A stretch of 64,000 nt of DNA from Hymenoscyphus infarciens. Lineage: Eukaryota; Ascomycota; Leotiomycetes; Helotiales; Helotiaceae. Position numbers and translations under genes: made by a program. Where the stretch lies: NCBI GenBank assembly GCA_001414345.1, contig LLCB01000294.1:1-64000 (forward strand). The letters are read 5' to 3'. The notes below the pieces were generated by a model that saw only the letters and a list, made by a program, of their open reading frames with translations, made no database searches and was not told the origin of the DNA. Shown in pieces: positions 49,801-62,500 of the stretch (positions are counted from its first letter, which is position 1; the number at the start of each line of letters is the position of its first letter).

Positions 49801-50700
49801 TAAGAAATTAGAGCAGTGGACGTGCTGAGGTTGTAGTTGCTCTTGTTATTCTCTGTTTTCGCGAACGGTTCAAGTTTGTAAATATTTATAGATATAGTAC
49901 GTAAGAGATGATTCTTAGGAGTTAGAGGTTAGAGGTAATCGTATTTACTATTTACTTTCTTCGTATCTTTTGCTGCTATATATCGTGAACTTTAATATGA
50001 GAAAATTTCTCATTATATAGTAGAGACTAGCAGAGAGTTAGCTAAGGGCCTATTTGGCTCGCAGAAATTATTTAAATATACATTTGACGAGATGCTCTAA
50101 ATAGTAACCTCGTAGAAGTTAGCATATATTATTAAGTGTTTCTTAATATATTAAGTAATTATTTAGCTCGTAGTATATCTATTAGTATATATATATAACC
50201 TAGTACTATGAAACTAGTAGATAGGAAGAGATATATATAAACTTTTAAAGATTTATATCTCTAGAGGTTTAAATCTTTTTTTGGTAGTATATATTCTATT
50301 TATATATATACTAAGATATACGAGATTAAACGAGGGATTTATATAACTTTTAAATATATATACTAAACACTAGTATATATATCGAATTAGTATATATATA
50401 TATATATATATATATTATCTTATATTATTTAGTAGTATATATCCTAGATATATACGAGCTAAATAGTCTCTAATATAAAAACATAAAATAAACTTAAAAT
50501 TCTTTAAAAAATATCTATTTTTAAGACTTTAAAAGATACTATATAGAATAACTAAGATAGATTAAAGTCGTATGATTTAATATTTATTTAATCAATTATT
50601 TAAAGAGCTATCTACTTAAGTCCGAGTATAGCCCGAGGCCCGGCTAGTCTCTGGTTATACGCCGATATCCGGTTATACGCTATTAGATCTCCTCGCAACC
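49801..50700. repeat. AT-rich, RIP-like block with (TA)n
   Basis: After the short 3' flank of the secreted-protein gene, sequence turns TA-rich with few CA/TG. It includes (TA)n near 50390-50416. No element identified. Normal composition returns near 50690. Confidence 0.7.
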
Positions 50701-50909
50701 GCGTGGCATATAAATAAGGTGAGAATGATAGAACATGATGGCATAGCTACTAAACTAACACTTCAGTCACGAAGTATGGAAGCGTTTGTTTCCAATTTAC
50801 GTGTATTCCATGAAGAAGTTTAATTTCTCACGCGAACTTCTTCAGGAGGTCACTCGTGCAACCCATCCCAAGGAGATTATCACCTGCGCTCTGATCAAAT
50901 TAAAAAAGT

Positions 50910-51215
50910 TTAGAGTTTGGTCTCCTTTTCCTTGACGACTTTGACTACCTTATCAATCTCAGATACGAGTGAGACAGCGGCTGTGATGAGATTGTAAATT
51001 CCTGTGGGATTGGATTGACCCAGAGAATCTAGGAGCTCTCCACGAGACGCTGCCGCTGCTGATCTGGCGACGGTGTAAATACTCGAAGAAGACTGTCCCG
51101 CAAGGTTACGAAGTGTACTCTCCCCAATTCCAGGTGTGGCTCCGACGAACAGAGTAACGGGATCCGCAGGAAGTTACTGAGCGTTGGACTGTCTGACAAT
51201 TTGAAGAGAGGCCAT
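50910..51215 (-). pseudogene. Truncated short-chain dehydrogenase/reductase (SDR) relic
   Basis: The minus-strand frame starts MASLQIVRQSNAQ, has an in-frame TAA, then continues LPADPVTLFVGATPGIGEST. That is the SDR nucleotide-binding motif TGxxxGIG (here GATPGIG). LAGQSSSSIYTVARSAAAASR and LITAAVSLVSEIDKVVKVVKEKETKL follow, matching the NAD(P)-binding start of fungal SDRs. It ends where such enzymes would go on for a further 200 residues including the catalytic YxxxK. CAA to TAA by C to T at CpA explains the internal stop. It lies next to a RIP'd block. Function lost. Confidence 0.8.
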
Positions 51216-51583
51216 TCTTGCGGATAGACAATGTTTCTGAAGGGATTCGAACTATTATAGATATGTATACTTACTGGGCAACAAAGTTGCATGCCTTATA
51301 ACATAGAGAATATATATGTACGGCGCAGCATGGGTTGATTTTGGCTATTTATCAGCAACGAGCTTCTATTGTCCGAACGCCGAGAGTGCTCAGGGCGAGG
51401 GAAACTTAAGGTAAAGCAACATTAGTTCTATTTTCAATTAACTACTGGGTATCATACTCTTCTTCTTTCTCGAACTTTACGCCCGTGTTTACTCAGTACT
51501 AACCAACCTGAGAACCATTTCGTGTTTTCCTGTGTGTCCATCAAACGCCATGTATCCAATGTATATCATCCCACCAAATTCCA
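51216..51583. other. Intergenic
   Basis: No gene seen between the SDR relic and the 3' end of the arrestin-like gene. Confidence 0.4.
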
Positions 51584-53197
51584 TCACACAACGGTATGTG
51601 CACCTCCAGGCCCCGCAGCACCACCTCCACGTCCTCCCCTTGACCCAGGACTAAAAATGGTGCTGTATCTTGGCGCTGGCGTATTGTTCTTATCATTATC
51701 ATCCATATTTGGGGCATCGACATCTGTCACTCCACTATATTCCCTCCTTGGACCATCGGCTTGGGTAAGTGTAACATCGTCTGCCATCGCATCTTCATAA
51801 CTCGGAGGTGCTTCTTCGGAGAGAGCCGCTGCGGGAGTACCCAGTTGAGGGGGATACAACGGATCCGAAGCGAGAGGGGCGATTGGTGTTGGAGGCGGCA
51901 TATTGGAAGGGCGGACTGGAAGAGCAGGGGCCGCTTGGTTTATGATTGCGTTCAGCAAAGCTGCTGGAGGTTTGATCCCGGAAAAGATTTCCAGTTGGAA
52001 GCGAAGGGGGAGTGTTATTAATTGTGGCTATTCATCATGTTAGTTGTGACACTTCCCAAAAATGGTCAAAATAGGGCTCACCTGTATATCTCCAATAAGT
52101 CCATATCCTAATCCCACTCTGACCTCCATCTCGTACCTCCTACTCAGATTGCAAGTCTGAAAGCTCGGTGTCACAGTAGGAGGTAATGGTATCCGGTCCC
52201 ACAAACTCTTATCCAACACCGTTTCCGTCCTCACGGCATCGCTGTTACTTCCTATGGGTATTGACAAGCCAGTTTTACTCATCAAAACCCAATTACTTGT
52301 TTCTGACCTAGCCACATCTTGCGCCCGTACCTCGGTATATCCAAAAAGATGAATTGATAACGATATCAGAAATATATTCTCCGGGCTCACAGTCAATTTT
52401 CTAGCGATCAGACGAAGCGGGATTGGCTCGTTGCAGGTGAGGATTGGGGGACTTGGTAGCCTTGCGTCGATTTCCCCGGTTGGTGGTGTATTTGACAGCT
52501 TCATGGGAGATCTCTTGAACAAATTGTTCTTCGATTGGTCTAAACCAGCCTGGAATGCGAAAGGCCGTCTGGCATAGGCTTCGTTGGAGGTGAGCGGCGG
52601 CCGAGGTGATTCAATTGGCAAGAATCTAAATCCCATTGCTGCTCTCCTGTTTTCTTTGAATATGGAAGGACGTTGAACGGTGACTTTCACATAATATCTG
52701 ATTTCTGCTTCGCCAGGAAATCCAGTGAGAGATGGAGGCAACGTTTTTTTGACATGTCTGTATTGCATCTGTTGCAGACCTGCTAATCCAAACCCTCCAA
52801 ACCCACTCCCTGGACCCATTCCTTGAGCCTGGGGATCCGCACATCCATTATTCAAAGGAATTTTGAAGCGAAATGGGTATTCATGTTGTCCGGCCCTCAA
52901 CGTATATGCCGCGTTCCCAATATTTTCCCCAGCAGATTCCTTGCTCGGGAAAACCGTGCTTATCTGGTACAGAATTTTGTGATTTTCTGCTGCGACAGAG
53001 GTACGTGCATCTCGTCGACCGTGAGGATGTGGGTTCATCGATGGTCGCATCAGTTGTGTCCTACTCTCCCCCTCTAACTTTGCGACAATTCCTTGCACAT
53101 TTTCGTCGCTCGTCAGACTAAGGATAACACGTCCGCTAATAAAATCGAGGTTTGTATAGAAGGAGGGAGGGTTGTCGAATTGGATCCGGACCGACAT
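51584..53197 (-). CDS. Arrestin-like trafficking adaptor with PPxY motif
   Basis: Exons 53197..52082 and 52027..51584 (54-nt GT-AG intron, phase 0), 519 aa. The start is the ATG giving MSVRIQFDNPPSFYTNLDF; an upstream open stretch lacks conservation. The arrestin N-domain includes GRVILSLTSDENVQGIVAKLEGES and HEYPFRFKIPLNN. The arrestin C-domain includes ILTCNEPIPLRLIARKL, YEMEVRVGLGYG and, after the intron, LPLRFQLEIFSGI. The tail is Pro/Ala-rich and carries EEAPPSYEDA, a PPxY motif that recruits Rsp5/HulA-type HECT ubiquitin ligases in the alpha-arrestin (ART/CreD) family. These adaptors mark plasma-membrane transporters for endocytosis. The exact family member (ART, PalF, CreD) cannot be fixed. 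Confidence 0.88.
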
Positions 53198-54180
53198 TTC
53201 TTTAACTTCGGGTTGGCACGAATCTGCGAAGTTTGGGATTTCAATTGACGATCTGCGATTTTGAAGATACACTTCTTTTCGGCCCCTCGGTTGTATCCAA
53301 GGGTCTGGTGTATGGGTGAACTCAGCCTCAGCCTCAGCCTCGTATCGTATCGTGGAGCCTGGAGAGGTACTCGCAAGCTTTTTGCGGCTTCGACGTATCA
53401 GAATTGCTCGTTTGGACTTTTGAAGGCGATTTCCAACTAGGGGCTAGTTTTGCGAATACGGCGCAACGATGGTAAAGGAATGAGACGCGTGGTGGATTAT
53501 TGTTGCGCAGAGGAGTGGTTTGAAAACCATGTAGCCTCCCACGTGCCTCCTCAAGGTCGGGTGGGATGATTATCGGACAAAAACACTGCGTCATTGCCAG
53601 CATCCTTGTTGCCCAGGCGAGTACGCCAAGCCACAAAGGGTAACCTCGATGCAAACACAAGCGAGCCTTACTTTCCCTTCCCAAACTCCGACACCCATTT
53701 CAAATAGCTTTTGCTGAAATCTTGAGCGAAGACTTAATCGAATCACGCTGCGTTTGGTTCTGTTATTCAGGCTTTATATCTGGTGCAGACTGGCTAGCAA
53801 TGGACAGTAAAAGCAGTAGTAAATACTTCTGGCTTTCACCTACTCTTCCAACTTGCTAGGAGTGGAGTCAATGGTTTTAGATGTCTAGGTTAAATTTGAA
53901 TTATTCCAAGTGTTTTAGTTTACTTTAGATTACTAGAAAGCCAGAACAGCCAGTCGGGTAGGCAGGTATGAACTTGCCGTATTTACGGCCGCCCCTTAAT
54001 GTAATCTGGATAGATGGGATACCGTGAACTTCAATTTTCCCATGAGTAACAGCCAAGTGTAACAGCAAGCTGACAGACCCACGTTGCGTGGGGTTACAAA
54101 AATGGGGTACCCCCCTTTTAGTGAGAAGTACCTTCTCAAGACCTAATAAAAACACATCCACATCCCAAATATTTCCAAAC
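53198..54180. other. Intergenic between divergent genes, with one family M repeat
   Basis: Holds a short CAGCCT triplicate (about 53323-53340), open frames without support, and repeat family M copy B. Confidence 0.5.
53794..54010 (+). repeat. Interspersed repeat family M, copy B
   Basis: Landmarks CTAGCAATGGACAGTAAAAGC, ATTCCAAGTGTTTTAG, AGGCAGGTATGAACTTG, ATTTACGGCC and CTTAATGTAAT align with copy A (14506) and inverted copy C (63635). Confidence 0.55.
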
Positions 54181-55163
54181 ATGACAGAAGGAACGGCACC
54201 CTTCAACATCCCAGGTGTCTCCAAACCATGCCATACATGGCACAAAATCTTTGGCGACCTTACAACTTCCCAACCCCCCCTCATAATCCTACACGGCGGT
54301 CCCGCAGCCTGTCACGATTACCTCCTTCCTTTAAGTGATCTTTCTCCTTCCATACCCCTAATATTCTACGACCAAATCGGAAACGGAAAATCCACACATC
54401 TCCCGGAAAAAGCTGGGGATGAAGCTTTCTGGACCATCGACCTATTCAGAAATGAACTCGATAATTTGATCTCCCACCTCGGATTGAACACTCGTCCTAT
54501 CGATATTCTAGGCCATTCATGGGGTGGATTACTGGCTGTGGAATGGGCGGCAAAATCTGTGGGGAGATTGAAGTTGAGACGTTTAGTTCTGACCAGCAGT
54601 TTGGCGAGCATGGAGGTATGGCTTGCTGGCATTACATTACTGAGAAAAAAGCTTCCGGGGGATGTTCAGAGGTCTTTACTTAAAGCCGAGGAAACGAGGG
54701 ATTTTGCGAGTCCCGAGTATGAAGCTGCTGCGGAAGTTTTTTATAAAAAGCATTTGAGTCTCGCTAGACCATGGCCAGCGGAAGAAGTCCAAGTTGCCCT
54801 TGATTGGCTTGTCAAGGATTCCTCAAAGACTTATGAGACGATGTGAGTATATTTTCTTTCTATCGGCGCCCGTATTATGGTAAACCGGAAGTTAACGTTG
54901 GAGATAGGTATGGCCCAAGCGAAGTTACAATCACTGGCACCTTACGAGATTGGACTTCGATCCCTTTCTTGAGAAAAATCAAAGTCCCAACACTTTTGAT
55001 AAATGGATCCGAGGATGAAGCACAAGACGTCGCAATGCAACCTTTCTTCGATCACATCGAGAAGGTGAAATGGGTCACGATAGAAAATGCTGCACATTTC
55101 TGTCATGTTGATCAGCGAGAGAAGTTTATGAAACATGTCAAGGCATTCTTAGGCGATTCATAG
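54181..55163 (+). CDS. Proline iminopeptidase-type alpha/beta hydrolase
   Basis: Exons 54181..54842 and 54908..55163 (65-nt GT-AG intron), 305 aa. HGGP oxyanion motif (38-41), nucleophile elbow GHSWGG (Ser 113), Asp in LLINGSEDE and His in NAAHFCHVD complete the triad. The layout (HGGP, DQIGNGKST, GHSWGG, cap domain, terminal H) is that of peptidase family S33: prolyl aminopeptidases and L-amino-acid amidases. Substrate is not predictable. The start at MTEGTAPFNIPGV is preferred over an in-frame ATG at 54088, which adds an unconserved Ser/Thr-rich leader. No signal peptide. Converges with the MFS gene. Confidence 0.9.
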
Positions 55164-55859
55164 ATATGGATGACGCTGCACTGGCTGAGATTGTTGGGAG
55201 GGTAGGTGACGCTGCGCTAGCTAAGGAGGAGGTACGCACCATGTACGACTCGGGTATCAAAAATCAAGATATGGAGATTCATCACTGGGGGAAGCTACTA
55301 GTGCCAGCATCTTTTGGCATAACGAAGTGTGGGGTCTCAAGTCCTACTTCAACAACAAACTCAAAAAAAATATGTACGAAATCCCAACTCCAAACCTGTG
55401 AGACCAATGGAACCCCTCCCCGTTGCACAACAGAGCTACAACACAAAACATGTGCAGAAACAACACACAAACCACGTCAAATCTCTTTGAACCGATACCC
55501 AACCTCAAAGTGACAAGACCCCCGTTGACAACAAGAAGCTGAAACTCGCAACACAATTTTAGCAGCCACATGTATCACGATTGTCACCTAATAAACCAAT
55601 CAAGTCACATCACGTGTTCAAGCCTCGCAAGGTATCACCAAACTTGTGAAATTTGTAAAGAAAATTCAATTCGCTCACTCAATTTCTAAAGAAAAGGCTG
55701 ATCTCATCTCATGGGTATATCTTCACATCAATGATCTCTGCCTGTGCCATTCCAACACACTCAATTGTCAATTCTCGTGAAAAGAGCTTCAACAACCCAC
55801 CTATCCCGTTTTTTTGGATTTTCTATGGTATCCAAGCCTCAAAATTCGAATTTTATTAA
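55164..55859. other. Convergent 3' intergenic region
   Basis: No gene seen. AC-rich (55340-55560). Confidence 0.4.
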
Positions 55860-57702
55860 TCACAATCTCTGCTTGCCCATAGTCTCAATTGGCAAAAGAA
55901 GCATGGCAATGAAAGCGGCCAAGATGAGCGCCCCAGAAACAAAAACCGGTGCATTTGGATTAGCACTCGGAATATTGGCAGCAATGATTGGAGCACAAAG
56001 CCCGGCAACACGGTTCAAGAAACTACAGATTCCAGTACCAGTGCCACGATTGGGTGCTGGGAAAACCTCGGGGGTATAAGCGTACAAGACACCATACATG
56101 ATGTTTTGGAAAAAGGCTTCGATGGAAGAGAATGCAAGTTGGTAGCTTGACTCGGCCGAGACGGTAAAAAGGAAGAGGAAGACGCCAGAGAGGCACGTGG
56201 AGATAGCCATAGTACCCTTGCGGCCAAGGAATTTCATATCAACTGTGTAGCAAGCGAGGAGGGATCCAGGAACACCCACAACCGAGGTAATGGCGTAATT
56301 CCGATAGGTAATGTGGTTGCTAACTGCCTCACCAGTGGAAGTCTTGCCTCTAGCGAGATACTGTGGGAGAAATGCATTGAAGAGTGGGTATCCCATGCCG
56401 ATGGTAGCCCAGCAGAACCAGAGCAAAGCAGTGGTCATACCAAGCTTCTTGTCGTGGAATAGAGGACCAATTCGCTCGCCAGAAAAGGAACTCAACTTTC
56501 TCTTGATGATTTGAGAGGTAGTGAGCTTCACGTCATTGATAGCTGCTGGGTTGCCTCCAATTTCGTTGAGAATTTCCTCCGTCAACCAGGTGGTGGTTCG
56601 GTTCTTGGCTGCCATTCCGTGGACTACACCAACTGCTTCGGATTGACGGCCTCGAGATAGGAGGAATTTTGGTGATTCGTAGAGATGAAATAGGAAAAAC
56701 CGTGACAGAAACATGACAAAGGTCAAAGCTCCCATGGTGTAGACAAAGTATCTCCATCCTACGTTGATAGGATAGCTCGAGCCCAAGAAACCCCAGGCAA
56801 TTAAGGAAGCAACAAGTTGACCGACTGGCCACCAGACAGAGAGAAGCGTGAGGAGTTGACCGGATGCATTTGGCAGGAACTCCAAGAACAGTGCACCATC
56901 GACCGGAAGGTTGCCACCAACTCCAACACCAAGAGCCGCAAAGAGACCACAAGCCCCAATCCAGGAAGGCGCAGCACCTGCTGCGATACCGAAAACACCG
57001 GCAATCATCAGGGTACAATTGAAAGCAAGACGGCGGCCCATGATATCAGATCCAATACCCCAGAAACTGGCGCCAATGCAGAGACCAATGAAAAGGGAGC
57101 AAGTTGTATATCTGACATTTGTCTCGGAGACACCGAATTCCGCCTGGAGGGAGGGAAGAGTCAAAGCAACACCTTGAAGCCAAAGACTATTTTTTCGTCA
57201 GCCAGGGGCTACCACGCACCAATAGATGACTTACTTGTCGGCAAACCACCCAAAGCCACAAAGCACAAACAACTCCCAGTTATACCTACCCATGCCAATG
57301 TCCTGGATGGCCTTGTTGATGACCTTGCTCTTCACTGTGTTTTAGTTAGTCTTTGGGATGAAAGGGGCGAGTTTTGCCAGTGGAAATCTTACAATCATAA
57401 GCCGTATCGTGACCTGAAGCGGCAATGTCATCGTTGACTTCAGCCTTGAGGCCTTCAATGGTGTAGGGATCATAGCTGCTGCTGCTGGTTCTCATTCCGC
57501 CTTCTGTGTCTGGAGTAAAATCACCCTCTTTCTTGGATGCGGATCCGTCGAGGTGCCCCTCTCGTGCCTCCAATGATCTCCGACGCTCAAATTCAGCGAC
57601 GACGTCGGGGTGGCGTTGGGCATTGGCGAGTGTAACTAGGACATTATGGTCATTGATCGAATCTTTGTGCCCAGGAGGCGTGAGACCCATGAACGTCTTC
57701 AT
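55860..57702 (-). CDS. MFS transporter (SV2/sugar-phosphate-like)
   Basis: Exons 57702..57393, 57334..57235, 57186..55860 (introns 58 and 48 nt), 578 aa. The cytosolic N-terminus of about 100 residues is followed by KSKVINKAIQDIGMGRYNWELF, the typical entry to helix 1 (FVLCGFGWFADN). The MFS motif A region is GIGSDIMGRRLAFN, in the loop after helix 2. About 12 hydrophobic segments follow, with a long central loop (KNRTTTWLTEEILNEIGG). The second half has MYGVLYAYTPEVFPAPNRGTGTG, the motif shared by SV2-like and sugar/organic-ion transporters. It belongs to the MFS_SV2-like group; the substrate is unknown. Exon 2 (100 nt) is needed for the frame and encodes the start of helix 1. Confidence 0.9.
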
Positions 57703-59587
57703 GTTTGGCGATATTGTCGTTTCTGCTGGTCAGCGTGTCAAAGACAGCAATGGATGAAATGAGAATCCGGTAAATAGGTTGGAAGGTATGCGAGCGCTAT
57801 GGGATCTGTAGCTATGGCTTGCCCTCGGGGTTGTCGAAGTTGCAGTGGGTTTGGCGAGAGCGCACAACTATCGCATGGGATCGAGAGAAGCAATTGGTGG
57901 TGCTTCTAAAGGGCAATGTCGTTGTTGGGATGTCGAGATGAGGTTCTATGGCAATGATCACGGCGATCGAGCACCGATGCAGAAGGGAGAGACGTGGACG
58001 AGATTGAAAAAAGCAATATATTGCGAGTTTGTGTGCTAGTCAATGCGATGTGATAGATAGCGAAGCGAATTCAGCTAAGCTTAGGTTTGCGATCGGAGTC
58101 CTTCTGCAGTCTGAGTGTTGAAAGCAGAAGAGAGGAGAAATGCGAAGGATGTGGTTGGTAGTTTGATATTGTTTTAGGAGGTGGAAGACTTGCCAAAAGA
58201 GAGGGAGAAGGTCGCGGTTTAAGTAAGAAGGAAGGAGAGCGGTCGGAGTGGGACAAAGAAATAAGTAGGTAGGTAGGTAGGTAGAAGGAAGGAAGCCTTA
58301 GCTCCCGCCTGATGAGGAAGGCGTGCCCCGCACTAGCTTATATTTATGGACCCTCTCTTCCCTGGGCTGACCCTTACGTAGATACTTTAATCATCATCGA
58401 GGACGTGATATCATTGGCCTGTCATCCCAGACGTCAAGAACAAAAGCCACCAGCCTCCAGGTGAATTGAATTTGACGTAGAAGGCGGGGCTTAACAACAC
58501 GTGCTCCTTTTCCGTCCTTGGCGGCTCTGCTAAACAACCACTAACGATGAAAAGCTAGGTATAAGAATTGGCCTCGGCGCAAAAAAAAACTTCACGACCC
58601 CGAATGTACCTATAAGGCATTCGGTCAGCATCCATGTTCCTAGTCTCTAGTCTGCCGAGTCGGGCTAGCAATGGAGGAAATCTCTGCAGAGACCAACACG
58701 ACTAGGCGAGAGACCCACCGAGAAAAGCATTGGTCGATCACTGCCCTCTCTGCACTGGACCCCTCCCTGCTTCCCTGGCGACTGAGCGACTGAGCGGGGC
58801 ATGGGTGGGGCATAGAGAAAATACCTGGAGAGCGTTCCATTGGTGGCGGTTGGCCAGCGGGATTCTTGGCGCACGAACCACCCACTCAACGACCTTGCCT
58901 TGCCCTGCTCTCCCACCTGCAGGTAACACGATATCTAAGGTATCAATTAGTAAAATTGTGGACATGGACTTTTGGTTCTTGCATCGACACACATCCAGCT
59001 GCCCCCCCGCTAGGTTTCAATCGAGATCGTTAGCTTCATTTCCAATTTTCCAGCTACTCTCCAGCATCCGATTCTTTCCAAATTCCATCATCACTTCTGA
59101 CTTCTCAGGTCGTTCGTCAGTAGTACCATCGCCCAACGACGTGCGCAAAAAGGGCTGACATTTGGCTGGTCCGAAATCCGAATGTTCACGTCAAGTCCAG
59201 TGGTCATATGGGCCAACGATTTCGAAATCCAGTCTTGCTATTTGTCTGATCCTTCTCCATTTATCGGTATGCTACAAAAAGCACGATAATGCCGAGAAAA
59301 GCTTATCGTGGAAAAGATTCCAAACCCTCATCAGGAGTCATCGCTCGTCCTGTCGTGTCCTCCAACCAAAATCCTTGTGTCCTCCCCTCCCATGCCAGTC
59401 CTGCAGGCCCAAATGCACGTCGAGATTATTCGAGAAAGTTATAAGTATCGTATGTAAGGTCGAACTTGAATAAGTGGAAAATAGATAAGAGAATGAAATG
59501 TGCAGCGTGCCGCGTGCCAGAATCTACTACACCCCCACCACCACGTCGAGGGTGGTTACTAGCTCCAAGAGCTACTCTATGCTGTAC
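57703..59587. other. Intergenic/promoter of the MFS gene and 3' flank of the BOI gene
   Basis: No supported gene. A (GTAG)n microsatellite sits at about 58264-58283. Open frames at 58730-59158 and 59162-59473 have no domain or splice support. Confidence 0.5.
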
Positions 59588-62500
59588 TCATGCTGTGAGT
59601 GGTTCGGCAACTTCACCCCCCCCATTACGCCCTGAGCCATTCATCCTTTCGTCAAAGGTGCCCTTCGCGCTCCCTGGCTTCGTCTCAGAACGTGATACCC
59701 CAGAAACGCCGCTGTCGCCCTCATTCATCTCTTGGTCAAAAATGATCCCTTCAATGTTGAGACCGTGTTTGTCGCTGGCTGGAGTCTTCATGGCTTCCTC
59801 GTCCACGTGCTCGTCAAGGTTCATGAGCGCTGGGGGACGATGTCGCATGGCTCGGGCCTTGGCGAGAGAGATAGTCTTTTGTTGATATGTCGTGGTGATG
59901 GGTTTAGAATCGTCCCGGTCGATGGTGGCCTTCATGAGTGCTGCCATCCACAACCGCCCCTGCTTGATATTGGGAACGGCAAAATAGTGTACAGTTGGTT
60001 TTGTGAATGTCACCGCCCTGGAGAGACCAGCTCGCGGTGGGACGAGCTTGAATATGAACATGGTATCCCCAGTGCCTTTGCTCAACGTAGACTCTGGCTC
60101 CGCAGCAGCTTCCGTCGAGGCAATCGTGGCGGTATGTGCACCGGCAGGGCTAGTTGGGCTATTTGTTGCACCAGTAAGGGTGGCATGAAGCCCAGTTAAT
60201 CGGTCGGTGTCAGCAGGAAGAACCCGGTGAAATGAGATATCAATCAACCCCTTTTCCTCTTGGTCGTCCTCTGAATAAAAATAAGAAAGTCGTCGCCCCT
60301 TCAAGACAAATAGCCGTGGTTTCCATGTTGTCATAAGATTGGTACTCTTCTTCTTCATCCACCCACTGTAATCAGCGCCGATCATCTGCTCCTGCGGTGT
60401 CTTCTTTTCAAGGCCGCGAGTATAGGCGCTTGTCTCCTTCTTTGACTTCTTTCGGGTCTGTTTTGGTGTTGTGGTGGACTTGGAATCAGGGGAGTCCAGG
60501 TCAAAGCTTTGCCCACCAGAGGGCGTGCTGGATCCAGTGCGTGCGGGCGATACAAGAGGCGAGTCTTTGGAAGGAGAAGGGACAACCTCTGAAGGTGAGG
60601 TCACACGTAATTTTTCGTGTCCAGTTACTGCATCGGAAATTGCTCGAAGACCAAATGAACGGCCTGTGCCAGATTTCGAGGGGAGTAACCAGTCCGCTGG
60701 CCCACGAGATTGTGGTACTTCAGGCGATTTCGGAATAGGGTTCTTTTCGTAGGAACTCCCCTCAAGTTTGGTGACCGTGGGAGAAGGGAGATCCTTAGGT
60801 GGTGGTGGAGGTCGAGGTGGGGCGTTGATAGAACTCTCCGAGGGCGTTCTACGTCGACCATTTACGGAGAGACCATAGTATTTCTGGGCGGCCGATGGAG
60901 GAGCAATATCGCGAACCGAATCCACACTTCCAAATCTAGAATGTCTCGAATGGGTCGTAGCGCTACGAACCCTTTGCTCGTCTGTATAGCTTGAGTTGCG
61001 AGAATGCCCAGCTGTACTGCCCCGTTTGCGCAGAACGTTTCTTTGTCGTGCATCTGCCTCGCCCCCAGAGAAATAACCTCGATCAAGTATATCAAATGCT
61101 GTTGAGGGTGTTGTATCCTCGAGGGTGATGGCTTTGATGCCCGATGAGGACAATGGGCGACTAGACATGTAGGGGGGTGTTGCCGCTCCCATCGTCCAGT
61201 TTTTATCGAAAGATGCTTGCTTTTTATGAGCGGTCTCCGGGTGCGTGGTTTTTGGTGAGCTGCCTGCTACCGCGCCTAGAAGGGAAGTAGTGAAGTCACT
61301 TGTGGAATTTTGTCTCGAATGTTGCATGTCGCGGATAGATGCAGCGGAAGGCCGCTTTTCCCCAGGGGATCGGGAATTGTCTTGCATCGTCTTTGGGGAT
61401 ACAGGCGAATCGTTTTGGAGTGTGTCATGTCGTGGTATCCTCGATTGAGAAGGGTGTGAGTTCTTGCGCTGAGATGAACCTTCCATCAAGCTGGGTATCC
61501 TCGGCAATGACGAAGAGTTAATACTACGAGTTCTATTGCGGCCCGTTTCCGAGCCAGCCTCACTGCCGTATGTCGTCGCAGTGTTGCGTCTACTGGGAGT
61601 TCCGTTTACTTCGTCTTGCAAACCTTTAATCTTTTGCCACGTTTTCAACCTACGTCCCACAGAACCAAGTTCAAACTCCTTCAGGAACACCGATGTTTGA
61701 TCCATCCCAAGTAGAACGTCGCCGGTGATTTCCTGATCTCGAAATACTTCACAATGCTTGGTTTCCACACCAGCCGTGAAGAGATATTCTGCGACTTGGT
61801 CTGGAGTCCAACTTGAAACGTCTTCCTCTGTGTGGGCCATTTCTTCCTCCTCGTCTGTTTCTTCGCCATGGATATAGGACAGCCTCTGGTCGATATGACT
61901 GCTATATTCGCTTCCAGAATCGTTGCCGCCTCTTCGGTCTGTCAAGACTGCACTGGTATGAGGCGAGTTCATATCTGTAATATGTTCATCAATTACACTC
62001 AAAGTCTCATTCATGACTGGACTGTCTTGGCCACGAGCATGCGATTGCACTGCGGTCGTGATACTTTTCGGTTGCATGGGAGCTACAACGGGTTTGGGGA
62101 TGGTGGGCGTATCCAATTTGTTGCTTTCCGTAGTATTTCCCGAGACGAAAGAGGGGCTCAACGAGGAAGAAGACTCTTGGGATTTGAGCATTTCCGATGC
62201 ACTGGCATGCCGGCTGGCTAGTGGTGTTGGATCTTTTTCTGGACTTGGAACAGACATTCGAGCTTCGTTGATCACCGGGCTTTCGGGGGCGATGGTGGAG
62301 GGAGAAGTTGCGGAAAGAGACGCTGATGGCTCTTTTGGTTGGGCAGTCTGCGGTGATTCAGGGAGGATGGAAGTAGGAGGGTACGAGGGGGGCCCTCGTG
62401 GAGCAATTCTGGTATAAACTATTTCTTGTCAGTCTCGCGCATATATCGTATAGCTGCTGGGCGTCTTGCCTTCCGGAAATAAGCCGCTACTCCCATTCAC

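Noticed and set aside
50390..50416. (TA)n as a possible centromeric or origin feature
   Set aside because: Simple TA run in RIP'd DNA; nothing further supports a special role.
58730..59473. Two plus-strand frames (142 and 103 codons)
   Set aside because: No similarity, and they lie in the interval between the MFS promoter and BOI 3' end without splice signals.
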